Shown here in pieces: positions 56,521 to 64,000 of a stretch of 64,000 nucleotides of DNA. The stretch covers positions 1-64,000 of the forward strand of contig JAIXWR010000026.1 of the NCBI GenBank assembly GCA_027491155.1, in the 5' to 3' direction. The translations under genes and the position numbers were made by a program. The notes below the pieces were generated by a model, which saw nothing but the letters and a program-made list of their open reading frames with translations, made no database searches and was not told the origin of the DNA. This stretch comes from Verrucomicrobiaceae bacterium (GTDB lineage Bacteria > Verrucomicrobiota > Verrucomicrobiia > Verrucomicrobiales > Akkermansiaceae). Within the stretch, counting starts at the first letter, position 1, and each line of letters starts with the position of its first letter.

Positions 56521-57242
56521 ATGCCATGGTCCTCACCAGTTCCGCGCGCGTCGCCGCCACTCTAACGGCCGCCGAGCGCGACGCGATGCACGCGCTGATG
56601 ACGGAGCACTACGAGGCGGTGCCCCGCGAGCGCTTCGAGGCCGATCTCGCGCGCAAGGACGAGGTGCTGATGCTGCACGACGGGCATGGCACGCTGCGCG
56701 GCTTCACCACCCTCGCATGGAATCCGGCGGGGCTGCTTCCCGAGGGCGACATCCTGTTTTCCGGCGATACCATCATCGACCGGAGCTGCTGGGGCACGCA
56801 GGAACTGGTCCGCGCCTTCTGCCGCCGCGCGGGCGAATGGCGGGCGAACAGCGGCCGCCCGCTGTTCTGGTTCCTGCTGTCCAAGGGCCATCGCACCTAT
56901 CTCTATCTGCCGGTCTTCGCGCGGCGCTTTCATCCTCATCCCGATCACCGCGAGCCGGCTTGGGAAGAACTGGCATCGAAGGTGGCGGAAGCCATGTTCG
57001 GCGAGGCGTGGAAGCCGGACGAAGGAGTGATCCGCTTTCCCGCCAGCCACGGTCACCTGCGGGGGGAGATCGCGGTGACCTCGCAGGAACGCCGCCAGAA
57101 CCCGTGGGTCCGCTTTTTCCTGGAGCGCAATCCCGGCTACGCGGCCGGCGAGGAATTGGTCTGCCTGACCGAGATGCGCGAGGACAATCTCCGCCGCGGG
57201 GCACTCGCGGCATTCCGTGAAGGGAGCGGGGAAGGATCATGA
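56508..57242 (+). CDS. GNAT-like protein of unknown function
   Basis: 244 aa; an ATG at 56526 is an alternative start. AERDAMHALMTEHYEAVPRERFEADLARKDEVLML opens a chain whose later part (GDTIIDRSCWGTQELVRAFCRRAGEW and HRTYLYLPVFARRFHP) has the look of an N-acetyltransferase fold. No canonical acetyl-CoA loop is evident, so the call is tentative. Overlaps the membrane-protein gene by 13 nt. Confidence 0.6.
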   Translation: MPALNAMVLTSSARVAATLTAAERDAMHALMTEHYEAVPRERFEADLARKDEVLMLHDGHGTLRGFTTLAWNPAGLLPEGDILFSGDTIIDRSCWGTQELVRAFCRRAGEWRANSGRPLFWFLLSKGHRTYLYLPVFARRFHPHPDHREPAWEELASKVAEAMFGEAWKPDEGVIRFPASHGHLRGEIAVTSQERRQNPWVRFFLERNPGYAAGEELVCLTEMREDNLRRGALAAFREGSGEGS

Positions 57243-57279
57243 AACGTGCCATTCCGAGCCGGCTACGGCGGCTAACCAT

Positions 57280-57424
57280 GGAATGCGACGGCATGACGTC
57301 GCTTTGGCTCGGGGTGAAGTCCGCCGCACCTCGACGACCGCGGACCTGCCGGGAAGGCAATCCGTGGCCAGCAAAACGAAGCGTCCTCTCCTCAAGCCAA
57401 AGCTGCGTCGTGCCGCAACACTCC
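57280..57424. repeat. Palindromic MITE/REPIN-like repeat, family C, copy 2
   Basis: Inverted orientation relative to 26360-26514. The left arm contains TGCGACGGCATGACGTCGCT and the right arm AAGCTGCGTCGTGCCGCAAC, which pair imperfectly. It ends 5 nt before the GH3-ligase start codon, inside an otherwise tightly packed operon, so it is probably a recent insertion that could affect translation of that gene. Confidence 0.82.
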
Positions 57425-57429
57425 ACGTC

Positions 57430-58845
57430 ATGAACCCCCGCGCCGCCGCTTTGCTCTCCGCGCTGGAGCCCTATGCCATGGCGGCGGGCGACCCGTGGCC
57501 GCGCCTTCGCGACTTGTTAGAACTACATGCCGATACGCAGTTCGGCCGCGCGCACGGCTTCAGCTCGATCCGTTCGCCGGAAGACTTCCGCGAAGCCGTC
57601 CCGCCGATGAACTACGAGGATCATCGGAGTTGGATCGACCGCTGCGCGAACGGCGATCGCGGCGTGCTGGCCTGCGACGAACCCGTGGGCTTCGAGCGGA
57701 CCTCCGGCACCAGCACGCGGCCGAAGTGGATCCCGCTGACCACCGGACTGCAGGAGGAATTCGCCCGCGGGCTGGCATCGTGGTTCGGCGGCTGGCGGAC
57801 GCGGCGGCCGGAGGTCTTCGCGGGTCGGGCTTACTGGGCGCTTTCCCCTGCCGGCATGGCCGCGGAGACCACGCCCAGCGGGCTGCCGGTCGGAATGACG
57901 AGCGACGCCGCCTATTTCCCCGATTCCGTCGGAGCTCGGCTGGCGGACTGGTTGGTCGTGCCGAACCTGAGCGGCGATCTGTCGACGCTGTTCGAAGAGA
58001 CCGCCGGGGCCCTGCTCGTGACGCCGGACCTCGGCCTCGTGTCGGTGTGGAGCCCGACCTTTCTGTTAGGCATCGATGCCGCCGTGCAGCGGCTGCGTCC
58101 CGGCAAGATCTGGAGCGATCTCTGGCCGAAGCTCGCGCTGGCAAGCTGCTGGGCCGACGCGTCGAGCTCGCCTTGGATCCCCTTGCTCCGCGAGCGGCTG
58201 GGTAGGGTGGCCATCGAGCCGAAAGGCCTGCTCGCGACCGAGGGCGTGACCTCGCTGCCGGACGCGATCGACGGCAGCCCGCGGCTGGCTGCCGAATGCC
58301 ATTGGCACGAGTTCCTCGACATGGAAGGGCGTTTCGTCGCCATTCGCGACCTGCAGGCCGGCCGGGATTACGAGGTCCTGCTCACTACCGCCGGCGGCCT
58401 GTTCCGCTACCGCAGCGGCGACCGGGTGCGGGTCACCGCGACCCACGGCGCGCTCCCCCGACTTCGCTTCACCGGCCGCGGCGGAGCGGTTTCGGATCTG
58501 GTCGGGGAAAAGCTCCACGAGAACCAGGTGCTCGCGGCCTTTCTCGCCACGGGGGAGCGCGGTTTTGTCGCCGCCGACCCCCGGCGGCCGGGCTACGATC
58601 TCTGGCTGGAAGATGGATCGCGCGCCGCGGACCTGGTGGCCGTGCTGCGGAAGAATCCCTACTTCGACCAGGCGCTGCGCATGCGCCAGCTCCCGCCGCC
58701 CGCGGTCCGCAGCCTGCCTCCGGGCTGGCCGCTCAAGCTCGCGGCTTCCCTTGCCGCCCTCCGCGGTGCTAGGGTCGGCGACGTGAAGCTGCCGACGCTG
58801 GTCACAATGCAATCCGACGGGGAGGTGGAGGAATGGCTGGCCTGA
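57430..58845 (+). CDS. GH3-family acyl-amide synthetase
   Basis: 471 aa. GH3 adenylating enzymes join carboxylic acids to amino groups through an acyl-AMP. The ATP loop is ERTSGTSTRPKWIPLT. Later come AYWALSPAG, the second nucleotide-site segment LATEGVTS, YEVLLTTAGGLFRYRSGDRV and FTGRGGAVSDLVGEKLHE, all hallmarks of the family. It would supply the ligase step for the cluster. Reading starts at an ATG 5 nt after the family C repeat. Confidence 0.9.
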   Translation: MNPRAAALLSALEPYAMAAGDPWPRLRDLLELHADTQFGRAHGFSSIRSPEDFREAVPPMNYEDHRSWIDRCANGDRGVLACDEPVGFERTSGTSTRPKWIPLTTGLQEEFARGLASWFGGWRTRRPEVFAGRAYWALSPAGMAAETTPSGLPVGMTSDAAYFPDSVGARLADWLVVPNLSGDLSTLFEETAGALLVTPDLGLVSVWSPTFLLGIDAAVQRLRPGKIWSDLWPKLALASCWADASSSPWIPLLRERLGRVAIEPKGLLATEGVTSLPDAIDGSPRLAAECHWHEFLDMEGRFVAIRDLQAGRDYEVLLTTAGGLFRYRSGDRVRVTATHGALPRLRFTGRGGAVSDLVGEKLHENQVLAAFLATGERGFVAADPRRPGYDLWLEDGSRAADLVAVLRKNPYFDQALRMRQLPPPAVRSLPPGWPLKLAASLAALRGARVGDVKLPTLVTMQSDGEVEEWLA

Positions 58846-59900
58846 CCGTCCGTCCCGCCTTGCCCGGGGACCACGCCGCGCTCGAAGAGTTGTTCCGCGC
58901 GACCTCGATGGGCTCGAGCATCCGTCTCTACGTCGAACGCGATCCCGACTACTTCGCCGGGGCCCGGGTGCAAGCCGAAGAGCCCTGCGTGTGGGCGGCC
59001 TTCGACGGAGGCGGCCGCGCCGCCGGCATGCTCTCCGCCGGCAAGCGCCGCGTGTGGCTCGGCGGCGAAAGGGACATGCGCTACCTCTGCGACCTCCGCA
59101 TCCACCGCGACTGGCAGCGCTCGACCCTCTTGGCGCGCGGCTTCCGCCTGCTGAAGCGCGAGATCTTCACTCCCGGCGAATGGGCGCAGACCCTCGTGCT
59201 CGAGGACAATCTCCAGGCGATCGAACTGCTCTCCAGCCATCGCGCCGGACTCCCCGAATACCGCCCGGCGGGCATTTACCTGACCTGGCTGCTGCCGGCC
59301 CAGCTGCTCGATGCCGACCCGTCGATCACGGTCCGCCGGGCGAAAAGATCGGACCTGCCGGAAATGCAGCGCGTGTACGACGACTCCATCCGGCGGCGGA
59401 GCTTCGCGCCCGTGGTCGATTTCAACGAGCTCGGCGGCCCGTCGTGGCCGGACCTCGCGGTGGAGGATTTCCTGGTGGCTGAAAAGGACGGCCAACTCCG
59501 CGGGCTGGCCGGCTTGTGGGACCAGAGCCGCTTCCAACGCCTGAGGATCGCCGGCTACTCGCAGGTCCTGTCGCTGCTCCGGCCGCTGTGGAATGCCGGC
59601 ACCCTCGTCAGCGGCGGCGTCGCGCTGCCCAGGCCCGGCGACGCGCTGCCGCTGAAAAAAGCCACCGCGGTCGCCTGCGACGACGACGATCCCGCCATCC
59701 TTCGCGCCATGCTGGCGCACGCCTTGCAGGACGACGACCGCAAGCTGCTGCTGGTCGGCATGTCCGCCGCCGATCCGCTTGCCGCCGCGCTGCAAGGCCT
59801 GCGCGGACGCCAGGATCGCGGCCGGCATTTCCTCGTCGGCTGGGAAGGGGAGGCACCCGCGTGGCAGGAGCCCTTCGCCTTCGACGTCGCGCGGATTTGA
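58833..59900 (+). CDS. GNAT-family N-acetyltransferase-like protein
   Basis: 355 aa, possibly two GNAT repeats. First: LTVRPALPGDHAALEELFRATSMG and DLRIHRDWQRSTLLARGFRLL, which is the acetyl-CoA region. Second: ITVRRAKRSDLPEMQRVYDDSI. It overlaps the GH3 gene by 13 nt, so the two are co-expressed. It could load an acyl or acetyl group onto the product of the ligase. The imperfect palindrome 59891-59912 overlaps its stop codon. Confidence 0.8.
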   Translation: MAGLTVRPALPGDHAALEELFRATSMGSSIRLYVERDPDYFAGARVQAEEPCVWAAFDGGGRAAGMLSAGKRRVWLGGERDMRYLCDLRIHRDWQRSTLLARGFRLLKREIFTPGEWAQTLVLEDNLQAIELLSSHRAGLPEYRPAGIYLTWLLPAQLLDADPSITVRRAKRSDLPEMQRVYDDSIRRRSFAPVVDFNELGGPSWPDLAVEDFLVAEKDGQLRGLAGLWDQSRFQRLRIAGYSQVLSLLRPLWNAGTLVSGGVALPRPGDALPLKKATAVACDDDDPAILRAMLAHALQDDDRKLLLVGMSAADPLAAALQGLRGRQDRGRHFLVGWEGEAPAWQEPFAFDVARI

Positions 59901-59981
59901 ATTCGAATCCGCCCGGCCCGCGCGGCCTGCGAGCTTTCCGCCTTGCGGAACGCGCCTCCCATGCTTTCACCTCCCCGCGCC

Positions 59982-60770
59982 ATGTCCGACAAGCTCGCCG
60001 AAATCATCGCCACCAAGCACCAGGAAGTGGAGGCGCTGCTGCCGCGTGCCGGCCACCTGCGCGCCGCCGCCCTGCAGCGGAACGATTTCCGCGGCTTCCG
60101 CGCCGCCCTCAACCTCGGGCCGGACCGCCTCGGCGTGATCGCGGAGGTCAAGAAGGCCTCGCCCTCGGTCGGGCTGATCGACCCGAACTTCGACCCCGTC
60201 CGCCAGGCGAAGCGCTACCTCGACGGCGGCGCGTCCTGCCTCTCGATCCTGACCGACGAGAAGTACTTCCAGGGATCGCTGAGCTACCTTTCCAAGATCT
60301 CCGAGTTCTCCGACGCGCCGCTGCTGCGCAAGGACTTCACCGTCCATCCGGTGCAGATCCACGAGGCCATCGTCGCCGGCGCGGACGCCATCCTGCTGAT
60401 CGTCGCCGCGCTCGACGACGACCTGCTCAAGCGCCTTTACCACGAGGCGAGGGAGCTGCAGCTCGACGTGCTGGTGGAAGTCCACAACCTGCCGGAAATG
60501 GAGCGCGCCATCGACCTCGGCGCGGACCTGATCGGCATCAACAACCGCAACCTCAAGACTTTCGAGATCGATCTCGCGACCACCGAAGCCCTGGCCGACG
60601 AGGTTTCCGACGACGTGATCCTCGTTTCCGAATCCGGCCTGCGCACCGTGGAGGACGTCCAGCGCGCCCTCGATGCCGGAGCAAACGCCGTGCTGATCGG
60701 GGAGTCGCTGATGCGCGCCCACAATCCCGCCGAGGAGATCGAAGCCTACCTCGCGCTGCGGGCCCTCTGA
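59982..60770 (+). CDS. trpC: Indole-3-glycerol phosphate synthase
   Basis: 262 aa from the ATG at 59982. TIM barrel with EVKKASPSVGLID, SILTDEKYFQGS, LLRKDFTVHPVQIHEA, DVLVEVHNLPEMERA, IGINNRNLKTFEID, SESGLRT and GESLMRA, carrying the catalytic Glu and Lys residues. Fourth step of tryptophan synthesis. No other trp genes lie nearby, as is usual for scattered trp loci in this phylum. Confidence 0.95.
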   Translation: MSDKLAEIIATKHQEVEALLPRAGHLRAAALQRNDFRGFRAALNLGPDRLGVIAEVKKASPSVGLIDPNFDPVRQAKRYLDGGASCLSILTDEKYFQGSLSYLSKISEFSDAPLLRKDFTVHPVQIHEAIVAGADAILLIVAALDDDLLKRLYHEARELQLDVLVEVHNLPEMERAIDLGADLIGINNRNLKTFEIDLATTEALADEVSDDVILVSESGLRTVEDVQRALDAGANAVLIGESLMRAHNPAEEIEAYLALRAL

Positions 60771-60777
60771 GCGCCGA

Positions 60778-61773
60778 CTATTCCAGAGCCGCCGCGATCT
60801 GCGCGATCGCCGCGGTCTCTTTCTCGCTCACCTTGACCCCGCCGATGCCGAGGAAGCCGCCTTCCTTGCCGGCCGCGGCGACCCGCTGCGCGACCTCGAG
60901 CACCAGCGTGCGGAAGTCCGCCAGCTCGCCGGCCGCCTTCGCTTTGACGATGCCCGCGGCGTCCCGGATCGTCTCGATCAGCTCGCCATCGCCGGAAATC
61001 TCCTGCTGCAGCTCCGCCGCCTCGCTCGAGGTCAGGCCGGCCCCGAACACCGAACCTAACAGGGAAACCGGCTCGACTTCCTTCAGCCGCTCCAGGCCGA
61101 CTTCATGCGCCGCACGGATCTCTGCCACCGAACTGCGGATGCCGGAAATCGACGACCGGGCGACGATCGCGTAAGCCGCCATCGGCGCCATGTGGATGCG
61201 CTCCAGCTCGTCCTTCGTGAAGCGCGACCGCAGCGCCTCCGCCGCTTCCCCGGTCGCCAGCGTCTCGCGGATCATCGCCGCCGCTTCGGCATGCTCCGGC
61301 ACCGCGAAGAATTCCTCGCTGCCGTATTGCAGGAGGTTGGCGAAGCCGGCGGCATCCAGCTCCTGCTCCCGCGCGGTCTTCACCAGTTGCTGGCCGATCA
61401 TCGGGGTCAGCATCGCCGCCAGCGGGCCGAGGTCGAAGCCGAGCTGGCGGCTCAGCGAGGAGACCATCGAGTGGATCCCGGCGCCGAACAGCGCCTGCAT
61501 CCGGTCGGCCGGCGTCTCGGCCGGGACTTTCCCCTTCAAGGCACCCATCAGGCTTGCCAGCAATCCCGGCTCCTCCTGCTGCGGCAGCGATGCCAGCACC
61601 GCCGCCGCTCCCTCCGCCGTCGCCGCACGACGGGCCAGCCCGGCCACGGCCAGGCCGCTCAGGACTTTCACCGCCTTGGAGACCGCGGATGCCTCCGCGT
61701 CGAAATGATGCCCGAGCCGGCCGGCGATTTCCGGCGGGACCTGGGACTCCAGCGATTGGACGAGATTCTCCAT
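60778..61773 (-). CDS. DUF937-containing protein of unknown function
   Basis: 331 aa, soluble, rich in Ala and helical. Residues 1-140 follow the DUF937 pattern (LGHHFDAEASAVSKAVKVL, LFGAGIHSMVSSLSRQLG, LTPMIGQQLVKTAREQ). A second helical region (205-331) has SLLGSVFGAGLTSSEAAELQQEISG and GFLGIGGVKVSEKETAAI. No signal peptide. Role unknown. It precedes the Gfo/Idh gene's end on the same strand by 19 nt and may be co-transcribed. Confidence 0.78.
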   Translation of the reverse strand: MENLVQSLESQVPPEIAGRLGHHFDAEASAVSKAVKVLSGLAVAGLARRAATAEGAAAVLASLPQQEEPGLLASLMGALKGKVPAETPADRMQALFGAGIHSMVSSLSRQLGFDLGPLAAMLTPMIGQQLVKTAREQELDAAGFANLLQYGSEEFFAVPEHAEAAAMIRETLATGEAAEALRSRFTKDELERIHMAPMAAYAIVARSSISGIRSSVAEIRAAHEVGLERLKEVEPVSLLGSVFGAGLTSSEAAELQQEISGDGELIETIRDAAGIVKAKAAGELADFRTLVLEVAQRVAAAGKEGGFLGIGGVKVSEKETAAIAQIAAALE

Positions 61774-61792
61774 GGCAGCGGGCGGCGGGGGG

Positions 61793-63061
61793 TCAGACTT
61801 CGATCTTCCACGGGGCGCGCATCGGCTGCTCGATCAGCGCGTTGGCCGCGGGGTCGTCGAACTTCAGCGTCTTCGGATCGAACTTCAGGCTCTTGTTCAA
61901 GCGGTGCGCGGTGACGCCCATGTTCACCATGGTGCACGACCAGAAGCCGTTCTGCTCGTTCAAGGCGAACTTCTTCCGGCTGCGCACGCTTTCGTGGAAG
62001 TCGGTGATCTGAGGCTCCGGATCGGGCAGGGCCGCGAGCTTCTTCTCGAGGTCCGGGATGTCGGACTGGAAGCCCTTGTTGATCTTGCCCTTCGGCCCCT
62101 GGATGAACGCGGCGTCCTTCAGGCTGTTGTTGCCGTCGAGCACGATCTTGCAGCCGTCGGCATAGGTGAACTCGATGCGGCGCCAGGTGCCGATCGCGTC
62201 GGCGTCCTGCGGATCGGCATCGATCTCCACCGAGATCGGCGCGGTGTCGTCCTTGCCGAGGATGTACTGCGCGGGATCGAGGTAATGCTGGCCCATGTCG
62301 CCGAGGCCGCCGCCGTCGTAGTCCCAGTAGCCGCGGAACGAGCCGTGCGTCCGGTGGGCGCTGTAGGGCTTCTTCGGCGCGGGCCCGAGCCAGAAGTCGT
62401 AGTCGAAGCCCTCCGGCACCGGCTGCACCGGCAGGTTGGTCTTGCCGACCCAGGTGCCGAGCTTCCAGTCGAAGCCGGTGTGCGCGCCCACGGTGATGGT
62501 CAGCGGCCAGCCGAGCACGTCGTTCATCGCCGCCTTCTTGATCTGCTTCACCGGCACGCCCATGCCGTAGAAGTTGTCCTTGAAGCGGAACCAGGTGTTG
62601 AGGCGGAAGACCCGCTCGTGCTTCTCGACCGCCTTCACCATCGCGATGCCCTCGCCGATCGTGCGGCTCATCGGCTTCTCGCACCACACGTCCTTGCCGG
62701 CCTTCGCGGCCTCGATCGACATCAGCGCGTGCCAGTGCGGCGGGGTGGCCACGTGGACGACGTCGATGTCCTTGCGCTCCAGGACCTCGCGGAAATCGTG
62801 GTAGCCCTTGATGCCCTTCGCCTCGCCGCCGGCCTGCTGCATCCGCTGGGCAAGGTGGCCCTTGTCGACATCGCAAAGCGCGAGCAGCTTGCCCGGCATC
62901 GGCAGGTGGGAGGACGAAATGCCGCCGCAGCCGAGGATGGCCTTGGTGATTTCGTTGGACGGGGCGGTCTGCCCGTTGAGCCCGAGCACGCGGCTCGGGA
63001 CGATCTGGATGGTCGCCAGCGCGGCGAGCGACTTGAGCGTTTGGCGTCGGGTCGGATTCAT
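61793..63061 (-). CDS. Exported Gfo/Idh/MocA-family oxidoreductase
   Basis: 422 aa from the ATG at 63061. The N-terminus TRRQTLKSLAALATIQIVPS resembles a twin-arginine signal. The NAD(P)-binding domain follows (KAILGCGGISSSH, ALCDVDKG, DVVHVATPPHWHALMSIEAAKAGKDVWCEKP with the conserved Lys in EKP). The C-terminal domain has WDYDGGGLGDMGQHYLD, which holds the usual catalytic His. Exported members of this type are abundant in Verrucomicrobiota and act in sugar processing. It lies 28 nt downstream of a permease gene. Confidence 0.92.
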   Translation of the reverse strand: MNPTRRQTLKSLAALATIQIVPSRVLGLNGQTAPSNEITKAILGCGGISSSHLPMPGKLLALCDVDKGHLAQRMQQAGGEAKGIKGYHDFREVLERKDIDVVHVATPPHWHALMSIEAAKAGKDVWCEKPMSRTIGEGIAMVKAVEKHERVFRLNTWFRFKDNFYGMGVPVKQIKKAAMNDVLGWPLTITVGAHTGFDWKLGTWVGKTNLPVQPVPEGFDYDFWLGPAPKKPYSAHRTHGSFRGYWDYDGGGLGDMGQHYLDPAQYILGKDDTAPISVEIDADPQDADAIGTWRRIEFTYADGCKIVLDGNNSLKDAAFIQGPKGKINKGFQSDIPDLEKKLAALPDPEPQITDFHESVRSRKKFALNEQNGFWSCTMVNMGVTAHRLNKSLKFDPKTLKFDDPAANALIEQPMRAPWKIEV

Positions 63062-63089
63062 TTGCGGGATCTTTCGGTGGAAGTAGGGT

Positions 63090-64000
63090 TCAATGCTTCG
63101 AATCCGCGCCATCCGCGGACTTGTCCCAGAAGGCGAGGAAGAAGATCACGGCGATGACCGCGGCCATCCCGGCGGGGAAGATCCAGTAGTTCTTCCAGTC
63201 GTTTCCGGCAGCGGTGATGAGGGCGGTGTCGAGTCCTTCGGGGAAGCCCTTGCCGAACATGCCGGTCAGGCTTTCCAGGAACGACGGCGCGGCTTGCCCC
63301 TCGTTCAGGACCTTGATTCCGTCCATCAGCGGCGCATGGCCGGCGGGTGCCACGCCGTACTCGCCGAAGGTGTTCGGCAGCGGCGTTTTCGTGAAGGGCC
63401 AGACGCCGCCGAAGGCCATCCGGAAACCGAAGAACATGCCCAGCCCCTGGGTCAGGAACACCAGCAGCGACTGGGCCTGCCCGCGGATCTCGGCCGGCGC
63501 CTTCTTGTCGGTGTAGATGAATCCGGTGACGAAGAAGAAGTCGTAGCAGATGCCGTGCAGCGCCACGCCCAGCAACAGCATCCAGGCGATCTGGTCCGGC
63601 GCGCCGAAGGCGAACAGGACGTAGCGCGCCACCCAGCACAGCATGCCGATCAGCAGCATCCATTTCACGCCGAGCTTCCGGAAGAAGAACGGGATCAGCA
63701 GCATGAAGACGATCTCCGACATCTGCCCGAGCGTCATCGTCGAGGCCGGCTGCTTGAATCCGGTCGCGCCGAGATAGGCCGATGTCTGGCCGTAATAGTA
63801 AGCGAGCGGGATGCAGATCAGCATCGAGCACGCGGCGAAGACCAGGAACGATCGGTCTTTCAGAAGCTTCAGCGCGTCCACCATCAGCAGCGAACCGACA
63901 TCCAGCGGCTTGCCCTTGGCCGGCGGCGGGGTGTGCGGCAGCGTGAAGCTGTAGGCACCGAGCAGGAGGCTGGAAACCGAGCCCAGCCAGAAAATCGCCA
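63090..64000 (-). CDS. MFS permease, nucleoside:H+ symporter-like (5' end beyond window)
   Basis: At least 303 codons to the stop at 63090; the reading frame runs off the right edge, so the gene is partial. About eight membrane spans are visible. LLLGAYSFTLPHTPPPAKGKPLD near the edge matches the central loop of NupG/XapB-like permeases. LKLLKDRSFLVFAACSMLICIP, FFRKLGVKWMLLIGMLCWVARYVLFA and TDKKAPAEIRGQAQSLLVFLTQGLGMFFG follow. It probably imports a nucleoside or sugar used by the exported oxidoreductase encoded next. Confidence 0.9.
   Translation of the reverse strand, partial: AIFWLGSVSSLLLGAYSFTLPHTPPPAKGKPLDVGSLLMVDALKLLKDRSFLVFAACSMLICIPLAYYYGQTSAYLGATGFKQPASTMTLGQMSEIVFMLLIPFFFRKLGVKWMLLIGMLCWVARYVLFAFGAPDQIAWMLLLGVALHGICYDFFFVTGFIYTDKKAPAEIRGQAQSLLVFLTQGLGMFFGFRMAFGGVWPFTKTPLPNTFGEYGVAPAGHAPLMDGIKVLNEGQAAPSFLESLTGMFGKGFPEGLDTALITAAGNDWKNYWIFPAGMAAVIAVIFFLAFWDKSADGADSKH

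Noticed and set aside
59891-59912. Imperfect palindrome around GAATTC considered as a tRNA T-arm or terminator
   Set aside because: No cloverleaf can be formed around it, there is no T-run, and it overlaps the stop codon of the GNAT gene. Left as an unexplained palindrome.

Overview
The window reads as a GC-rich chromosome segment of a Verrucomicrobiota bacterium, probably Verrucomicrobiales near Luteolibacter or Haloferula. That placement is inference. It rests on secreted beta-helix and sulfatase proteins, a PEP-CTERM protein, ThuA-like and Tat-exported Gfo/Idh/MocA proteins, a bacterial alpha-2-macroglobulin/PBP1C pair, ASPIC/UnbV proteins and many palindromic intergenic repeats. About 60 genes are supported. 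No rRNA, tRNA, CRISPR array, prophage or integrase gene was seen.

Layout. 1-7.3 kb: a NarL-type two-component pair, truA, a secreted beta-helix protein and a sulfatase. 7.3-10.8 kb is an accessory island. It holds a solo integron gene cassette with a well-formed attC site that truncates a secreted-protein gene. It also holds a two-gene operon of unknown function behind a likely SAM-I/IV-clan riboswitch. That operon is flanked by two direct copies of a 143-nt structured repeat, and a third copy lies at position 7. 10.8-20 kb: lipoproteins and secreted proteins (beta-helix, DUF2314, ThuA-like, PEP-CTERM, GH43). 20-26.3 kb: L-serine dehydratase, an alpha/beta hydrolase fused to a SAM-hydroxide-adenosyltransferase-like tail, and a TonB receptor with a Fur box.

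26.6-38.6 kb: a thioester alpha-2-macroglobulin with pbpC, a periplasmic trypsin-like protease, mutY, rnhC and an HU/IHF protein. 38.6-47.5 kb: rlpA, a nucleobase deaminase, a toxin-antitoxin pair, a membrane-protein operon, Nudix and phosphoesterase genes, and an ABC exporter operon. 47.5-50.9 kb: an unusual RnfD/NqrB-like membrane protein fused to FG-GAP and ASPIC/UnbV modules, and a VapBC pair with an operator-like palindrome.

51-59.9 kb holds two divergent, translationally coupled operons. They encode two membrane desaturases, an AurF-like diiron oxygenase, an acyltransferase-like protein, a Rieske oxygenase, a GH3-type acyl-amide ligase and a GNAT protein. I see no PKS or NRPS. This looks like an uncharacterised lipid or small-molecule assembly locus. 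The window ends with trpC, a DUF937 protein, a Tat-type oxidoreductase and a truncated nucleoside/sugar MFS permease.

The strongest candidates for undescribed biology are the 143-nt element (compensatory changes plus a UNCG-to-GNRA tetraloop swap between copies), the SAM-riboswitch operon it flanks, the integron cassette and the divergent desaturase/AurF/Rieske/GH3 locus.
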